A stretch of 64,000 bases of DNA from Thiobacillus denitrificans (GCA_002343685.1 DDRS01000032.1:1-64000), one strand, 5' to 3'. Counted from the first letter of the stretch, positions 8,681 to 17,488 are shown. Numbers and translations: made by a program. Notes: generated by a model not told the origin, from the sequence alone.

Positions 8681-9004
8681 TCCCGCTCCTTCCGGTTTAC
8701 CGCCCACCCCCCCCTCGATCTCAGAAATCACGGGGAGGCTGCATCAAGGTGATGCCGCTTCAAATGCATTTACCGGTCCGCACCCGCCGCCGGAACCCCC
8801 ATATTAAACAATAAAAAATGTTTTTTCCAGGTGAAACCAAAATTAATTCATCAATGTGCAAATAAACAAAACATCAATTTCAATATATTGATTTATATGA
8901 ATAAAATTTAGGATATTTCTCAGATAACGAAAAACTATAGCGCTAATAGCTTTCTGTTATCCGCAGATTGATTTGACATAATCGATTAAATAAACAAGAA
9001 TTCG
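8681..9004. other. AT-rich divergent promoter region
   Basis: About 320 bases separate the minus-strand B12-uptake operon from the riboswitch leader on the plus strand. The part from about 8800 to 9004 is markedly AT-rich against a GC-rich background and must hold promoters for both directions. A good plus-strand promoter is visible near 8973-9001. I looked for a second cobalamin riboswitch on the minus strand, but found no B12 box or equivalent conserved core there. How the minus-strand operon responds to B12, if it does, is not evident. Confidence 0.6.
8973..9001 (+). promoter_or_regulatory. Sigma-70 type promoter for btuB leader
   Basis: A perfect -35 element TTGACA (8973-8978) is followed after exactly 17 bases by AAGAAT (8996-9001), a moderate -10. 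Transcription would start near 9008, just ahead of the first conserved AGGTGCC stretch of the cobalamin riboswitch, which is the position expected for a leader beginning with the aptamer. Confidence 0.6.
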
Positions 9005-9007
9005 TAA

Positions 9008-9208
9008 ATCAGGTGCCAGAAATGATCTTCTATCGTTCTGGATAAACGGGAATCAGGTGCGTGGCGCAACGCCACCATGCCTGGGCTGCCCCCGCAACGG
9101 TAAGCGTTAAACGATGCATCACACACGCCACTGGATTCGTCCGGGAAGGCGATGCATACGGCGCGAGCCCGGATACCGGCCTGAGCCCCGCGTGACCTGC
9201 GTCACGCG
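9008..9208 (+). promoter_or_regulatory. Cobalamin riboswitch
   Basis: The leader shows the ordered conserved blocks of the cobalamin aptamer: AGGTGCC at 9011-9017, GGGAATCAGGTG around 9048-9059, the core GCTGCCCCCGCAACGGTAAG around 9085-9104, GCCACTGG and GGGAAGGC around 9127-9150, and the B12 box GAGCCCGGATACCGGCC at about 9165-9181. A perfect 8-bp hairpin (CGCGTGAC, loop CTGC, GTCACGCG) follows at 9189-9208 and is not followed by a T run. The switch is therefore more likely to act on translation, or through another structure, than by an intrinsic terminator. By family knowledge, adenosyl- or other cobalamin binding lowers expression of the downstream receptor. Confidence 0.95.
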
Positions 9209-9260
9209 GCGGATCGTGCAACGTGCCCGCGGGGAATCGGGCACCCAACCGGAAACCATC

Positions 9261-11276
9261 ATGCGTCAAACCTCTCTCGCCCTTGCCCTCGCCTCGGGCT
9301 TCGCGATACCCGCCTACGCGGAAACCCTGCCGGAATTCGTCAGTGAAACGATCGTCGTCACGCCAACGCGTTTCGAGGAGCCCACACCCGCCACGCCCGG
9401 CAATCTCGTCGTGATTACGCGGCAGGATATCGAGCGGACACCGGCAACCAGCGTCCCCGATCTTCTGGCAGGGATCGTGGGTACGACGGTCATCCCGCTT
9501 TACGGATCGCTCGGGATTGATTCCGCCGTGAGCTTGCGCGGCGCGGGAAGCGGCGGAACGGCTACCAGCAACACCCTGGTGCTGCTCAACGGGCAACGCC
9601 TGAATCCCATCGACTCGGGGTCGATAGACTGGTCATTGATTCCCCTGACGAGCATCGAGCGCATCGAGGTCATGCCGGGAAGCGGGACGGTTCTATACGG
9701 CGACCGATCCAGTGGCGGTGTCATCAACATCATTACCAAGAAAACGGCCGACACGCGCTACGCCAGCGTCGGCGTGGGCAGCCATGGCATGCGTGAACTC
9801 AGCCTTCAGGCGGGCGGAGCGACGGGCGGAATCGATTCCAGCCTGTATTTCCAATACGGCGCGAGCGATGGCTGGAGAACAAACAGCGACCAGCGGCGCT
9901 ATGCACTGGGCGGCCGGATCAATTTCCTGAATGAACACGATGTGCACGGCTTCGTCGATCTTGCCGCCTTCGACGAAAAGCTGGGCTTCCCAGGCGGCTT
10001 GTGGCATGCCGAGTATCTTGCCGATCCTGCCCAGTCCCGCCATCCGGGGGACCGGTCTGATCGCAATGGCTTCAGGATTCGCCCGGGCGTAATGGTCAAT
10101 CTGTCGGAGGACGTTGCACTGGACGCCGACCTGGTCCTGTCGCGGGACGAACGCAGCGGCTTCAGCGACGCAACCAATCCGGTGGAACAGACCCGCGACC
10201 TGTCGCGCGATTTCATTTCGTTCAGTCCCAAACTCAAGATCAAGCATCGTCTCGGTGGATTCAGCAATCATGCCACGGTGGGCTACGACTACTTCAGGGG
10301 AACGGCGGACAGCCGGACCTCGCCGACCGGATTCCAGTCCTACACGCAAAACGCCTCGCAGACGAGCCATGCGCTCTACGCCCAGAACATCATGGCTCTT
10401 ACCGAGCACTTGGCCTGGACGCTCGGCATGCGCGTGCAACGACAGCGTCAGTCTGCAGAGCAGTCTGCGTATACGGATCGCTTTAACACTCCCCAACCTG
10501 CGGTGTCCGGCCATTCGGTCGACACGCGGGAAGCCTACGAAACGGGCATGACCTATCGGACCGGCGACTGGAAACTCTATGGCCGGCTGGGAACGAGCTT
10601 CCGCTTTCCCAATACCGACGAACTGTATGGGCTGGATCCGCTTACCTGGGCTCCCGTTTTCGCCATTGGCCTGAAGCCGCAGCATGGAATCGTGTATGAG
10701 GTCGGCGCCACGAAAAAAATGACGCGGGGCAGCGTCTCCCTCAGCCTCTACCAACAGAACCTGAAGGACGAGATCACCTCCGACCCCAGTGGCGGCAACA
10801 TGAACGTCGGCAAGACGCGGCGCCTGGGAAGCGAACTGAGCGCCAGGCTAAACATCACGGACGCCCTGCATGGAAACGTCGGCGTTACGCTCGAAGACGC
10901 CCAGATCCGGGCCGGTGCTTACGCGGGGCGCGAAATGCCGATGGTGCCCGGCGTCCAGGCGAGCGCGGGCTTGAGCTGGGATGCGAGCCCGGATGCGGTT
11001 TACGCCGCACGGCTGAATCATGTGGGAAAACGCCGATATGGGGATGATTACGGGAATGACGCCGGCTATCTGTCCGGCTACACGACGCTCGATCTGATGG
11101 CGAGCTGGCGAATTCGCGACTGGAAGATCGACGCCAAGATTCTCAATGCGGCCGACAGACGATATGCCGCGTCCGCAGGCTATGGTTTCAATTCCGGGAC
11201 GTTTACGAACGATACGTTCTACTATCCCGCCGACGGCAGGACATTCGGCGTCGCAGCACGATACGACTTCCGGTAA
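9261..11276 (+). CDS. btuB: TonB-dependent outer-membrane cobalamin receptor
   Basis: The start at 9261 (MRQTSLALALASG) follows the riboswitch. Starting further upstream at 9114 would place coding sequence inside the aptamer and is rejected. A signal peptide ends at AYA before ETLPEF. A TonB box (ETIVVTPTRF, compare the BtuB DTLVVTANRF) lies at the mature N terminus. The plug domain follows with SVPDLLAGIVGT and the SIERIEVMPGSGTVLYGDRSSGGVINIITK block. The rest is a beta-barrel ending in an aromatic FGVAARYDFR, terminating in Arg rather than the common Phe. Length is 671 aa. It would take corrinoid across the outer membrane and hand it to the BtuF lipoprotein encoded divergently. Confidence 0.92.
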   Translation: MRQTSLALALASGFAIPAYAETLPEFVSETIVVTPTRFEEPTPATPGNLVVITRQDIERTPATSVPDLLAGIVGTTVIPLYGSLGIDSAVSLRGAGSGGTATSNTLVLLNGQRLNPIDSGSIDWSLIPLTSIERIEVMPGSGTVLYGDRSSGGVINIITKKTADTRYASVGVGSHGMRELSLQAGGATGGIDSSLYFQYGASDGWRTNSDQRRYALGGRINFLNEHDVHGFVDLAAFDEKLGFPGGLWHAEYLADPAQSRHPGDRSDRNGFRIRPGVMVNLSEDVALDADLVLSRDERSGFSDATNPVEQTRDLSRDFISFSPKLKIKHRLGGFSNHATVGYDYFRGTADSRTSPTGFQSYTQNASQTSHALYAQNIMALTEHLAWTLGMRVQRQRQSAEQSAYTDRFNTPQPAVSGHSVDTREAYETGMTYRTGDWKLYGRLGTSFRFPNTDELYGLDPLTWAPVFAIGLKPQHGIVYEVGATKKMTRGSVSLSLYQQNLKDEITSDPSGGNMNVGKTRRLGSELSARLNITDALHGNVGVTLEDAQIRAGAYAGREMPMVPGVQASAGLSWDASPDAVYAARLNHVGKRRYGDDYGNDAGYLSGYTTLDLMASWRIRDWKIDAKILNAADRRYAASAGYGFNSGTFTNDTFYYPADGRTFGVAARYDFR

Positions 11277-11288
11277 TCCCCGGTGTCG

Positions 11289-11321
11289 TCGGCCGATTCC
11301 GGAGTGATTGGGATCGGCCGA
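11289..11321 (+). terminator. Hairpin downstream of btuB
   Basis: TCGGCCGAT (11289-11297) and ATCGGCCGA (11313-11321) form a perfect 9-bp stem 12 bases after the btuB stop. There is no T run, so termination would be weak or protein-assisted. Confidence 0.4.
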
Positions 11322-11410
11322 GCCGGCTGCGGGAGTCGTGCCGGTACCGGGTGTGCGGACCCGAAGCGGAGCCGATTGACCGGCCGCACGCCGCCCCCTA
11401 TAGTCGCGCC

Positions 11411-11608
11411 ATGCACGCCGAACTCGATACCCTTGAAGCCAAGATCCGCCAGGTGGCCGAGCTGTGCCACACGCTGCGGCAGGAAAACATTGCGCTACGC
11501 CAGCAGCTGCTGGCTGCGCAGCAGGACAGCAGGCAGCTGACGACCCGCCTGGATGCCGCCCGGACACGCCTGCATGCGCTGCTCGATACCTTGCCGGAGG
11601 ACGTGTGA
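11411..11608 (+). CDS. Small coiled-coil protein, ZapB-like
   Basis: This is a 65-residue protein starting at 11411 (MHAELDTLEAKIRQ). It is almost entirely a predicted coiled coil with heptad-spaced leucines and many Gln/Arg residues. It has the size and position of the small ZapB-like protein (TIGR02449-type) that commonly precedes zapA in beta- and gammaproteobacteria. Its stop overlaps the zapA start by one base (TGATG), so the two are coupled. A role in stabilising the FtsZ ring with ZapA is inferred from this arrangement. Confidence 0.8.
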   Translation: MHAELDTLEAKIRQVAELCHTLRQENIALRQQLLAAQQDSRQLTTRLDAARTRLHALLDTLPEDV

Positions 11609-11910
11609 TGGCCGGCCCCCGCTCGATCGAAATCAATATCCTGGGCCGCGCCTACAAGGTGGCGTGTTCGCGCGAGGAGGAATCGGCCCTGATCGCGGCG
11701 GCCGATTATCTCGACGAGAAAATGCGCGAGATCCGCGACAGCAGCAAGGTGATCGGCGCCGAACGCATCGCCATCATGGCGGGCCTCAATCTGGCGCACG
11801 ACCTGCTGACCCAGGGCGGCGGCGGTCTGGTCGAGGCGGCGCGCACCCGGCTGACCCACTGCAACGCGCTGTTGGATTCCGTGCTGGAAGACCAGGACAC
11901 GCTCTTCTGA
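11608..11910 (+). CDS. zapA: Cell division protein ZapA
   Basis: The protein is 100 aa, beginning MAGPRSIEINILGRAYKVAC. This matches the N-terminal strand-helix unit of ZapA (IxxLGRxYxxxC), followed by a long helical region (AAADYLDEKMREIRDSSKVI, then RIAIMAGLNLAHDLL), which in known ZapA forms the tetrameric antiparallel coiled coil. ZapA bundles FtsZ filaments at mid-cell. The gene lies directly before the 6S RNA, an arrangement widely conserved in proteobacteria. Confidence 0.95.
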   Translation: MAGPRSIEINILGRAYKVACSREEESALIAAADYLDEKMREIRDSSKVIGAERIAIMAGLNLAHDLLTQGGGGLVEAARTRLTHCNALLDSVLEDQDTLF

Positions 11911-11994
11911 TCCATTCCCGAACCCGGTCCCGGCCCATCCGTGCGGTTGGGCAGCCGCATCCTTTTCGATCCCAAAATGGAATACACTAAGCAC

Positions 11995-12176
11995 GCTCCC
12001 TGCGGTGTTCGAGGCTGGTTGCAATTTCTCTGAACCAATGCATACGTGCAAGGCTGCGGTCTATTCCGGTGCGGGTGTGCGCGTGACATGTCTCATGTGC
12101 CCAAAGCGCCTTTGATTGCGGCCGTCTTGAACCCAGGTTCAAGAGTCCGCAGCCAGTCACGGCACAGGCGGGGAGC
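11995..12176 (+). ncRNA. ssrS: 6S RNA
   Basis: The gap between zapA and the 5-FCL gene is where 6S RNA is found in many proteobacteria, and the sequence shows its features. The closing stem pairs GCTCCC (11995-12000) with GGGAGC (12171-12176). A strongly conserved 3' block CTTGAACCCAGGTTCAAG lies around 12126-12143, followed by the CCGCAGCC stretch, matching the corresponding part of Escherichia coli 6S RNA. A -10 element TACACT (11983-11988) is placed correctly for a start near 11995. 6S RNA binds housekeeping RNA polymerase and mimics an open promoter; the exact 5' and 3' ends are estimates. Confidence 0.93.
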
Positions 12177-12187
12177 CCTTATTCTCG

Positions 12188-12778
12188 ATGGACAAAACCA
12201 CCCTCAGACGTCAACTCAAGGCCGCACGCAGCGCGTTCAAACCGGCTGAGCGCCGGCACGCAGCGCGTGCTTCCCTGCGCCTGGCGCTGCGCCACGGGCT
12301 GTTGCTGCGGTCGCAACGGATCGGCTTCTATCTACCGCAAGGCGGCGAATTCGACGCCCATCTCCTGCTCAACCAGGCCCTCTGCATGCAGCGCGAATGC
12401 TATCTGCCTATCCTGCCGCGTCGCGGCCGGGTGATGCGCTTCGGCCGGGTGGGCCGCAACACGCGTATGCAGCCAAACCGCTACGGCATCCCCGAGCCGC
12501 TGGATGCCAAGCCGCTGCGCGCACGCCAGCTCGACCTGCTGCTGATGCCGCTGGTGGGGTTCGACAAACAGGGCTACCGGCTGGGCATGGGCGGCGGCTA
12601 CTACGATGCGACGCTGGCGTTCATGCGCCACCGGCGGCTGTGGCGGAAACCGCGGCTCATCGGGATTGCCTACGAATGCCAGCAGGCGGAGACGCTGCCG
12701 CACGATCCGTGGGACATGCCACTCGACGCGGTGCTGACCGAGCGCCGGCTGCACCGCTTCATGTCAAACCCTCCCTGA
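12188..12778 (+). CDS. 5-formyltetrahydrofolate cyclo-ligase
   Basis: YgfA/5-FCL family protein of 196 aa. It converts 5-formyl-THF to 5,10-methenyl-THF using ATP. The start ATG at 12188 lies 12 bases after the 6S RNA end, and in this arrangement the two are often co-transcribed. Conserved features are KTTLRRQLKAARSAF at the N terminus, YLPQGGEFD near residue 50, and the C-terminal LLMPLVGFDKQGYRLGMGGG followed by YYDATL, which includes the nucleotide-binding glycines. It converges on livF with only eight bases between the stops. Confidence 0.93.
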   Translation: MDKTTLRRQLKAARSAFKPAERRHAARASLRLALRHGLLLRSQRIGFYLPQGGEFDAHLLLNQALCMQRECYLPILPRRGRVMRFGRVGRNTRMQPNRYGIPEPLDAKPLRARQLDLLLMPLVGFDKQGYRLGMGGGYYDATLAFMRHRRLWRKPRLIGIAYECQQAETLPHDPWDMPLDAVLTERRLHRFMSNPP

Positions 12779-12786
12779 CGCGGGAT

Positions 12787-13500
12787 CTAGTCGCCCAGAT
12801 AGGCCTGGCGCACTGCCGGATTGGCGGACAGCTCGGCCGCCGGGCCGCTCAGCGTGACGGTGCCGTTTTCCAGCACATAGCCGCGCGCGCAGGTTTTCAG
12901 CGCCAGATGCGCATTTTGTTCGATCAGCAGCACGGCCACGCCACCCGCCGCGATCCGGCGGATGATGTCGAACACCGCCTGCACCATCAAGGGCGCCAGT
13001 CCCATGCTCGGTTCGTCCAGCAGCAGTAGACGCGGACGCGCCATCATCGCGCGTCCCAGCGCCAGCATCTGCTGTTCGCCGCCGGACAGCAGCCCGGCGA
13101 GCTGTGCGCGGCGTTCGGTCAGGCGCGGGAGCAAGGCATGGACCTGGTCGAGATCGCGCGCGATCTCGGCGCGATCGCGCCGGGCGTAGGCACCCATCAT
13201 CAGGTTCTCGGCGACCGACATGCGCGGAAACACGCCGCGTCCCTCGGGCACCAGCGTCAGGCCGCGTCGCGCCACCTCGTGCGCCGGCAGCCGGGTGATC
13301 GACTGGCCGTCGAAATGCACGCTGCCGCCATGCGGCGGAAGGAGGCCGCTGACGGCCTTGAGCGTGGTGGTCTTGCCCGCGCCGTTGGCGCCGATGAGGC
13401 AGACCATTTCACCCGGCGCCACCTCCAGGCTGAGTTCACGCACCGCGTGGATGCCGCCGTAGGCGACCGACAAGCGGTTGATCGCCAGCAATGCGCTCAT
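12787..13500 (-). CDS. livF: Branched-chain amino-acid ABC transporter ATPase
   Basis: LivF-type ATPase of 237 aa from the ATG at 13500. Walker A GANGAGKTTTLKAV, signature LLSGGEQQMLALGRA, and Walker B LLLLDEPSMGLAP are present. The VEGRGVFPRMSVAENL motif (usual E-G-R-x-x-F) and the short LVPEGR stretch separate LivF from LivG. The ATG overlaps the livG stop by four bases. It forms half of the ATPase heterodimer that powers uptake through LivHM. Confidence 0.95.
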   Translation of the reverse strand: MSALLAINRLSVAYGGIHAVRELSLEVAPGEMVCLIGANGAGKTTTLKAVSGLLPPHGGSVHFDGQSITRLPAHEVARRGLTLVPEGRGVFPRMSVAENLMMGAYARRDRAEIARDLDQVHALLPRLTERRAQLAGLLSGGEQQMLALGRAMMARPRLLLLDEPSMGLAPLMVQAVFDIIRRIAAGGVAVLLIEQNAHLALKTCARGYVLENGTVTLSGPAAELSANPAVRQAYLGD

Positions 13501-14315
13501 AGCGTTTCGTCCCCGAGGTAGGCGGCGATGACCTTGGGGTCGCGGCTGACCACGTCGGGCGTGCCTTCGGCAATTTTCACGCCGTAGTCGAGCACCGCCA
13601 GCCGGGTGCACAAGCCCATCACCAGCTTCACGTCGTGCTCGATCAGCAACAGCGTCAGTCCGTCGGCCTGCAACTGCAGCAGCAGTTCGCGCAAGGCCGC
13701 ACGCTCGGCCGGATTCATCCCGGCGGCAGGTTCGTCAAGCGCCAGCAGCCTCGGTTCGGTCGCCAGCGCGCGGGCAATCTCGAGCCGGCGCTGATCGCCG
13801 TAGGGCAGGTTCTTGGCCAGGCGATGGGCGTGCTGCGCAATCCCCACGCGCTTGAGCAAGGCATGGGAGCGTTCGCGCGAATCGGCTTCCTCGCGACGCG
13901 TGCCGGGCAGGCGCAACACCGCACCGACGACGCCGCTGGTGGTGCGCGCATGGCGGCCGACCAGCACGTTCTCGAGCGCGGTCATTTCCGCGAACAGGCG
14001 GATGTTCTGGAAGGTGCGCGCCAGGCCTGCGTGCAGTACCTGGTGCGGCTTGCGGCCGTCAATCCGCCGGCCGTACAGCCGGATCTCGCCATGGTTGATC
14101 GAATACAGTCCGGTGAGCGCATTGAACAAGGTGGTCTTGCCCGCGCCATTGGGGCCGATGAGGCCGAATATCTCGCCCGTGTGAACCTGCAGCGAAATAT
14201 CGGAGAGCGCCTGCAAGCCGCCAAATGCCTTGCTTACGCCTGAAACCGTCAACAGCGGCGTCGATCCTGCATCGAGTTTGCCCGATGGGGAGGGAGCGGC
14301 CTTGGGTGCACTCAT
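13497..14315 (-). CDS. livG: Branched-chain amino-acid ABC transporter ATPase
   Basis: LivG-type ATPase, 272 aa. It begins MSAPKAAPSPSGK and has an unusually long Ser/Pro/Lys N-terminal extension of about 20 residues before the domain starts (LLTVSGVSKAFGGLQAL). Walker A is GPNGAGKTTLFNAL, the LivG-specific GLARTFQNIRLF follows, and Walker B reads LLALDEPAAGMNP. The C terminus has the family's LAVLDYGVKIAEGTP. The ATG overlaps livM by four bases and the stop overlaps livF by four, a chain of translational coupling. Confidence 0.95.
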   Translation of the reverse strand: MSAPKAAPSPSGKLDAGSTPLLTVSGVSKAFGGLQALSDISLQVHTGEIFGLIGPNGAGKTTLFNALTGLYSINHGEIRLYGRRIDGRKPHQVLHAGLARTFQNIRLFAEMTALENVLVGRHARTTSGVVGAVLRLPGTRREEADSRERSHALLKRVGIAQHAHRLAKNLPYGDQRRLEIARALATEPRLLALDEPAAGMNPAERAALRELLLQLQADGLTLLLIEHDVKLVMGLCTRLAVLDYGVKIAEGTPDVVSRDPKVIAAYLGDETL

Positions 14316-15388
14316 CCCTGCGCGTCGGCAAATTCGCGTCGGCGGCGCGTCGAGGGCAGGAGCCCGGCGGGACGGTACAGCATGACCGCAACCAGCGCCA
14401 CGCCGAACAGCAGCATGCGCAGATCCGCCGGATCGATATAGATCTGGCCGAACAGGTTGCGCTGCCAGTCGCCGGTATAACGCAGCGCCTCGGGCAGCAG
14501 CGTCAGCACCACCGCGCCGAAGATCACGCCGGGAATATGTCCCATGCCGCCAAGGACGATCATGCACAGGATCATGATCGACTCCATGAGGTTGAACGAC
14601 TCGGGGCTGATGAAGCCCTGGAAGCTGGCGAACAGGCCGCCCGCCAGGCCGCCGAAGGTGGCGCCCATGGCGAACGCCAGCAGCTTCAGGTTGCGCGTGT
14701 TGATGCCGGTCGCAGCGGCAGCGATCTCGTCCTCGCGGATGGCCACCCAGGCGCGACCGATGCGCGAATCTTCCAGTCGCATCGAAATGAAGATCACCAT
14801 CAGCGTGAACAGCAGGAACAGATAGTAGGTGAGATGGATGCCGGTGAAGGTATAGCCGAATAGGGCATGCGACTGGCTCAGGTCGAAGCTGCCGAGGCGT
14901 ACCGGATCGATCAGGTTGATGCCTTGCGGGCCGTTGGTGATGTTGACCGGCGCATTCAGGTTGTTCAGGAAAATGCGGATGATCTCGCCGAAGCCCAGCG
15001 TGACGATGGCGAGGTAATCGCCGCGCAGCCGCAGGGTGGGCGCACCCAGCAAGACGCCGAACAGCGCGGCCAGCGCGGCGCCCAGCGGCAGGACCGCCCA
15101 GAACGGCAGGTGCAGGCCGAAATGCGGGCTGGAGAGCCAGGCATAGACGTACGCGCCCAAGGCATAGAACGCGACGTAGCCGAGGTCGAGCAGGCCGGCG
15201 TAGCCGACGACGATGTTCAGTCCCAGCGCCAGGATGACATACAGCAGCGCAAGATCGAGCAGCCGTACCCACGAACGCCCCAACCCGGCGTCGACCAGGA
15301 AAGGCAGCAGCGCCAGCCCCAACGCCAGCAAGCCGAACGTCAGCCAGCGCGACCGTGTTTTATTCAAGCTAAGCACGCTCGACAACAC
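14312..15388 (-). CDS. livM: Branched-chain amino-acid ABC transporter permease
   Basis: LivM-family inner-membrane permease, about 350 aa, with around ten hydrophobic helices. Characteristic segments are YVILALGLNIVVGYAGLLDL near residue 50 and, in the second half, FASFQGFISPESFNLMESI, the coupling region for the ATPases. The start is uncertain: GTG 15388 overlaps the end of livH by 20 bases, while GTG 15376 or TTG 15367 are equally plausible. It pairs with LivH to form the translocation pore. Confidence 0.93.
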   Translation of the reverse strand: MLSSVLSLNKTRSRWLTFGLLALGLALLPFLVDAGLGRSWVRLLDLALLYVILALGLNIVVGYAGLLDLGYVAFYALGAYVYAWLSSPHFGLHLPFWAVLPLGAALAALFGVLLGAPTLRLRGDYLAIVTLGFGEIIRIFLNNLNAPVNITNGPQGINLIDPVRLGSFDLSQSHALFGYTFTGIHLTYYLFLLFTLMVIFISMRLEDSRIGRAWVAIREDEIAAAATGINTRNLKLLAFAMGATFGGLAGGLFASFQGFISPESFNLMESIMILCMIVLGGMGHIPGVIFGAVVLTLLPEALRYTGDWQRNLFGQIYIDPADLRMLLFGVALVAVMLYRPAGLLPSTRRRREFADAQG

Positions 15389-16298
15389 GCGCTCCCAACA
15401 GGCCCGAGGGACGGAACACCAGCACCGCGATCAGCACGAAGAATGCGAACACGTCCTGGTAATTGCTGCCGAGGAAGCCGCCGGTCAGGTCGCCGATGTA
15501 ACCCGCGCCGAAGGACTCGATCAGCCCCAGCAGCAGGCCGCCGAGCATTGCCCCGCCCAGATTGCCGATGCCCCCCAGCACCGCCGCCGAGAAGGCCTTG
15601 AGGCCGAGCAGGAAGCCCATGTAGTAGTGCGCCAGACCGTAATACGCGCTGACCATGACCCCGGCCACCGCCGCCAGCGCCGAGCCGATCGCGAAGGTGG
15701 CGGCGATCACCCGGTTGACGTCCACCCCCATCAGGCTTGCCACCTGGCGCGACTGTGCGGTGGCGCGCATGGCCCGGCCAAGCCGGGTCTTCTGCACCAT
15801 CAGGATCAGCAGCAGCATGATGGCCGTGGCCAGCAGCAGAATGGCAATCTGCACGTCGGTGATCGACGCGCCGTAGAGCGTGTGCCGGCCCTGCGGCAGG
15901 ATGGCGGGAAAGGGAATGTATTGCTTGCCCCAGATCAGCATGGCGACGTTCTGCAGGATGATCGACACGCCGATTGCCGTGATCAGCGGGGCCAGGCGCG
16001 GCGCATGCCGCAGCGGCCGGTAGGCGACACGCTCGATCAGGAGGCCCAGCGCCACGCACACCGGAATCGCCACCACCAGCCCCGCGCCCAGCACCAGCAC
16101 GCCCGGCAGCCCTGGCGCCGCCAGCGCGAGGGCGCCGATCACGGACAGCGCCACCATCGCCCCCATCATGGTGATCTCGCCGTGGGCGAAATTGATGAGT
16201 TCGAGTATGCCGTACACCATGGTGTAGCCCAGCGCCACCAGCGCGTAGACGCTGCCGAGCACCAGGCCGTTGATGAGTTGTTGCAGGAAGATGTCCAT
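15369..16298 (-). CDS. livH: Branched-chain amino-acid ABC transporter permease
   Basis: LivH-family permease of 309 aa. The N terminus MDIFLQQLINGLVLGSVYAL, followed by VALGYTMVYGILELINFAHG, is diagnostic. Several hydrophobic helices follow, and the C-terminal part has GLKAFSAAVLGGIGNLGGAM, the family coupling loop. It is the first of the four membrane-complex genes after livK, 38 bases downstream of it. The substrate may be branched-chain amino acids or an amide/urea, because the families overlap. Confidence 0.95.
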   Translation of the reverse strand: MDIFLQQLINGLVLGSVYALVALGYTMVYGILELINFAHGEITMMGAMVALSVIGALALAAPGLPGVLVLGAGLVVAIPVCVALGLLIERVAYRPLRHAPRLAPLITAIGVSIILQNVAMLIWGKQYIPFPAILPQGRHTLYGASITDVQIAILLLATAIMLLLILMVQKTRLGRAMRATAQSRQVASLMGVDVNRVIAATFAIGSALAAVAGVMVSAYYGLAHYYMGFLLGLKAFSAAVLGGIGNLGGAMLGGLLLGLIESFGAGYIGDLTGGFLGSNYQDVFAFFVLIAVLVFRPSGLLGARVVERA

Positions 16299-16336
16299 CT
16301 GTGCGCCTGCTGAGACCCGGTTGAATTCAGCTCAGC

Positions 16337-17488
16337 TTACTTGCCGCTTTGCACGGTTTCGAGCGTTTGCCACTTGCCATTCTTCACCTGATACAGCGTC
16401 ACCGCACCACCGGCGAGATCGCCCTTGGCATCGAAGCGGATGTGGCCGGTCACGCCTTGATAATCGGTCTTCGGCAGTTCGGCCAGATATTTGGCGGGGT
16501 CGCTGGAGTCGGCGCGCTTCATTGCGGCGACCAGCACGTGCATGGCGTCGTAGGCATAAGGGGAATAGTTCTGGATCTGGCCGTATTTGGCTTCGAACTT
16601 GGCCTTGAACGCGCTGCCACCGGGCATCGCGTCGAGCGGCAGGCCAGGGTTGGACGCCATCGCGCCCTCGGCAGCGGCGCCGGCCAGGTCGATGAAATTG
16701 GGTGTCTGCGCGCCATCGCCGCCGAGGAATTTCGCCTTCATGCCGAGCTGTTTCATCTGCTTGATCATGGGTGCGGCCTGCGGATCCATCCCGCCGAAGA
16801 ACACCAGGTCGGGCGATTTGCCCTTGATCGAGGTGAGGATCGCCATGAAGTCAGTCGAGCGGTCGGACGTATATTCGCGTGCCACCACGTCGCCGCCGGC
16901 CGCCTTGGCCGCTTTCTCCACTTCGTCGGCCAGGCCCTGGCCGTAGGCGGTACGGTCGTCGATGATGGCAATGCGTTTCGCGCCCAGTTTGGTCACCGCA
17001 TAGTCGCCCAGCACGGTCCCCTGCTGCGCATCGTTGGTCATCACGCGGAAAGCCGTCTTGAACCCCGACGCCGTGTAGGCCACGGCGGTGGCCGACGGTG
17101 AAATCTGCGGAATGCCGTTATCGAAATAAATCTTGGAAGCCGGGATCGTGGCGCCCGAATTGAGGTGGCCGATCACGCCGACCACGCCTTCGTCGACCAG
17201 CTTCTGCGCCACGGTGGTGGCGGTTTTGGGATCGGCCGCGTCATCCTCGCTGCGCATTTCGAGCACGACCTTCTTGCCGCCCAGCGTGAGGCCGGCGGCA
17301 TTGATTTCGTCCAGCGCCATGCGCGCGCCGTTTTCGTTGTCCTTGCCCAGATGCGCCTGCGGGCCGGTGAGGGGGGAGGCCTGGCCGATCAATACCACCT
17401 GGCTATCGCCATTCTGCTGCGGCTTGTCGCCACATCCTGCGACCAGCACTGCCGCTGCCATCACCCAAGCCAGCCTTTGACCCGTCAT
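16337..17488 (-). CDS. livK: Branched-chain amino-acid binding lipoprotein
   Basis: Periplasmic binding protein of the Leu/Ile/Val type, about 383 aa from the ATG at 17488, which has GGAG upstream; an ATG seven codons earlier is possible. The hydrophobic leader ends in LVAGC, a lipobox, so this is a lipoprotein. Family landmarks are VLIGQASPLTGPQAHLGKDN, VVGVIGHLNSGATIPASKIY, the hinge IAIIDDRTAYGQGLADEV and NYSPYAYDAMHVLVAAM near the C terminus. It is first in the livKHMGF operon, as in many betaproteobacteria. Confidence 0.93.
   Translation of the reverse strand: MTGQRLAWVMAAAVLVAGCGDKPQQNGDSQVVLIGQASPLTGPQAHLGKDNENGARMALDEINAAGLTLGGKKVVLEMRSEDDAADPKTATTVAQKLVDEGVVGVIGHLNSGATIPASKIYFDNGIPQISPSATAVAYTASGFKTAFRVMTNDAQQGTVLGDYAVTKLGAKRIAIIDDRTAYGQGLADEVEKAAKAAGGDVVAREYTSDRSTDFMAILTSIKGKSPDLVFFGGMDPQAAPMIKQMKQLGMKAKFLGGDGAQTPNFIDLAGAAAEGAMASNPGLPLDAMPGGSAFKAKFEAKYGQIQNYSPYAYDAMHVLVAAMKRADSSDPAKYLAELPKTDYQGVTGHIRFDAKGDLAGGAVTLYQVKNGKWQTLETVQSGK

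Noticed and set aside
8681..9004. Second cobalamin riboswitch on the minus strand for the ABC-transporter operon
   Set aside because: No B12 box, GCCACTG or GGGAAGG block is present on that strand.
9114..9260. N-terminal extension of BtuB beginning at 9114
   Set aside because: It would lie inside the cobalamin aptamer, is Arg/Pro-rich, and the signal peptide starts cleanly at 9261.
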